Below are positions 63,611 to 64,000 of a DNA stretch of 64,000 nucleotides, piece after piece. This DNA is from Granulosicoccus sp965214025 (GTDB lineage Bacteria; Pseudomonadota; Gammaproteobacteria; Granulosicoccales; Granulosicoccaceae), in assembly GCA_965214025.1 (NCBI GenBank), contig CBDCAW010000031.1, forward strand, positions 1 to 64,000, given 5' to 3'. Each line of letters begins with the position of its first letter. The first letter of the stretch is position 1. The notes below the pieces were generated by a model that saw only the letters and a program-made list of their open reading frames with translations, had not been told where the DNA came from and made no database searches. A program made the position numbers and the translations under genes.

Positions 63611-64000
63611 ATGCTTCCACAGACTACCCGGACGACCAGCCCCGTGTTCCTCTACGTCAAGAACCGCTTCAACCCCAGCCCCCGCCTGACGCTTCTGCCG
63701 GAGCAGGGTAACGCCAGCCAGGCCACCCGGGTGGCCTACATCGATGCGCCGATGATGGTGCTGCCGCGTACCGCGGATGCGTTTCGCGGTCTCAGAAAGA
63801 GCAAGTACTGGCGTGAGCAGGGGCGTTCCGCCCGCAAGTTCGACAAGGAGATCGCGCCGGCACGATTTTCCATGCTCACAGCGGAGGCAGACCTGCAGCG
63901 CTGGCTGCCGGAGGCGCACGCGCTGTTCCTGCAACGCTGGGAGGCCGGTACCACGCGCTCAGCCTGGGCCACCGCCGAGGGTTTCCAGCCATACCAGGAC
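63611..64000 (+). CDS. N-terminal part of a FemAB/GNAT-like protein (runs off right edge)
   Basis: An open frame of 130 codons from the ATG at 63611 to the window end, with no stop. It reads MLPQTTRTTSPVFLYVKNRF at the start and later TADAFRGLRKSKYWREQGRS and LPEAHALFLQRWEAGTTRSA. The layout (a W-rich, LF-x-RW segment at about 110) is like the middle of FemAB/BioF2-type acetyltransferases common in polysaccharide loci. The opposite-strand short frames over this region look like shadows. Function is tentative because most of the gene is missing. Confidence 0.5.
   Translation, partial: MLPQTTRTTSPVFLYVKNRFNPSPRLTLLPEQGNASQATRVAYIDAPMMVLPRTADAFRGLRKSKYWREQGRSARKFDKEIAPARFSMLTAEADLQRWLPEAHALFLQRWEAGTTRSAWATAEGFQPYQD

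Noticed and set aside
63599..63972. Minus-strand frames at the right edge
   Set aside because: They overlap a continuous plus-strand frame from 63611 with FemAB/GNAT-like residues and have no family features.

Overview
The window is about 64 kb of GC-rich bacterial DNA. Gene content points to a gammaproteobacterium, probably environmental, with a surface-polysaccharide island. The genus cannot be fixed from the sequence. No rRNA, tRNA, CRISPR array, transposase or plasmid/phage backbone gene was seen. Almost every gene belongs to making, exporting, decorating or regulating a cell-surface glycan.

Layout. (1) 1-9166: the 3' part of a giant cadherin-repeat surface protein, built of about 13 near-identical 300-bp repeats and broken by frameshift lesions; a GGDEF-GGDEF-EAL cyclic-di-GMP protein overlapping its end; and a small membrane protein resembling the membrane half of a polyprenyl glycosylphosphotransferase. 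(2) 9435-15998 (+): a tightly coupled cluster of asparagine-synthase-like amidotransferase, glycosyltransferases and an O-antigen-ligase-like protein, ending in a frameshifted glycosyltransferase. (3) 16083-31507 (-): imelysin-like protein, glycosyltransferase, Wzx-type flippase, a nucleotide-sugar block (two DegT aminotransferases, extended SDR, NeuD/PglD-type acetyltransferase, Gfo/Idh dehydrogenase) and a 1760-residue secreted protein. (4) 31872-49395 (+): RIFT-barrel/rhamnogalacturonan-lyase-like protein, three glycosyltransferases, two hexapeptide acyltransferases, a secreted protein, and then the classic XrtA-associated export core: deacetylase, AAA ATPase, EpsE/Wza, EpsF/Wzz, tyrosine kinase, outer-membrane barrel protein, FemAB. 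A strong hairpin separates this from a convergent second amidotransferase (49490-51430, -). (5) 51735-56943 (+): HAD-UbiA fusion, DprE1-like oxidase, DprE2-like reductase, small multidrug-resistance-like transporter, SDR. This is a probable polyprenyl-phospho-arabinose pathway. (6) 57131-64000: an isopenicillin-N-synthase-like protein, acyltransferase 3, a GT-C-like membrane protein, a GT4, a WecA/MraY-family initiating transferase, and the start of a gene running off the edge.

How the genes fit. A WecA-type enzyme could load the first sugar phosphate on the lipid carrier, the GT2/GT4 enzymes extend the unit, the flippase moves it, and EpsE/EpsF/kinase/barrel export it. Amidotransferases, acyltransferases, deacetylase and FemAB would decorate it. 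The 3-amino-sugar enzymes look like a WlbA/WlbC/WlbB set split between the minus and plus operons. The second module would supply lipid-linked arabinose to a periplasmic GT-C enzyme. Most of the export core is of the exosortase-A-associated type, yet no exosortase and no PEP-CTERM protein is visible here.

A second theme is repeat instability. Short tandem repeats (12 bp, 6 bp, CTG-rich, 45-bp minisatellite, 300-bp coding repeats) and low-complexity inserts occur in or beside many of these genes, and two loci carry frameshifts.
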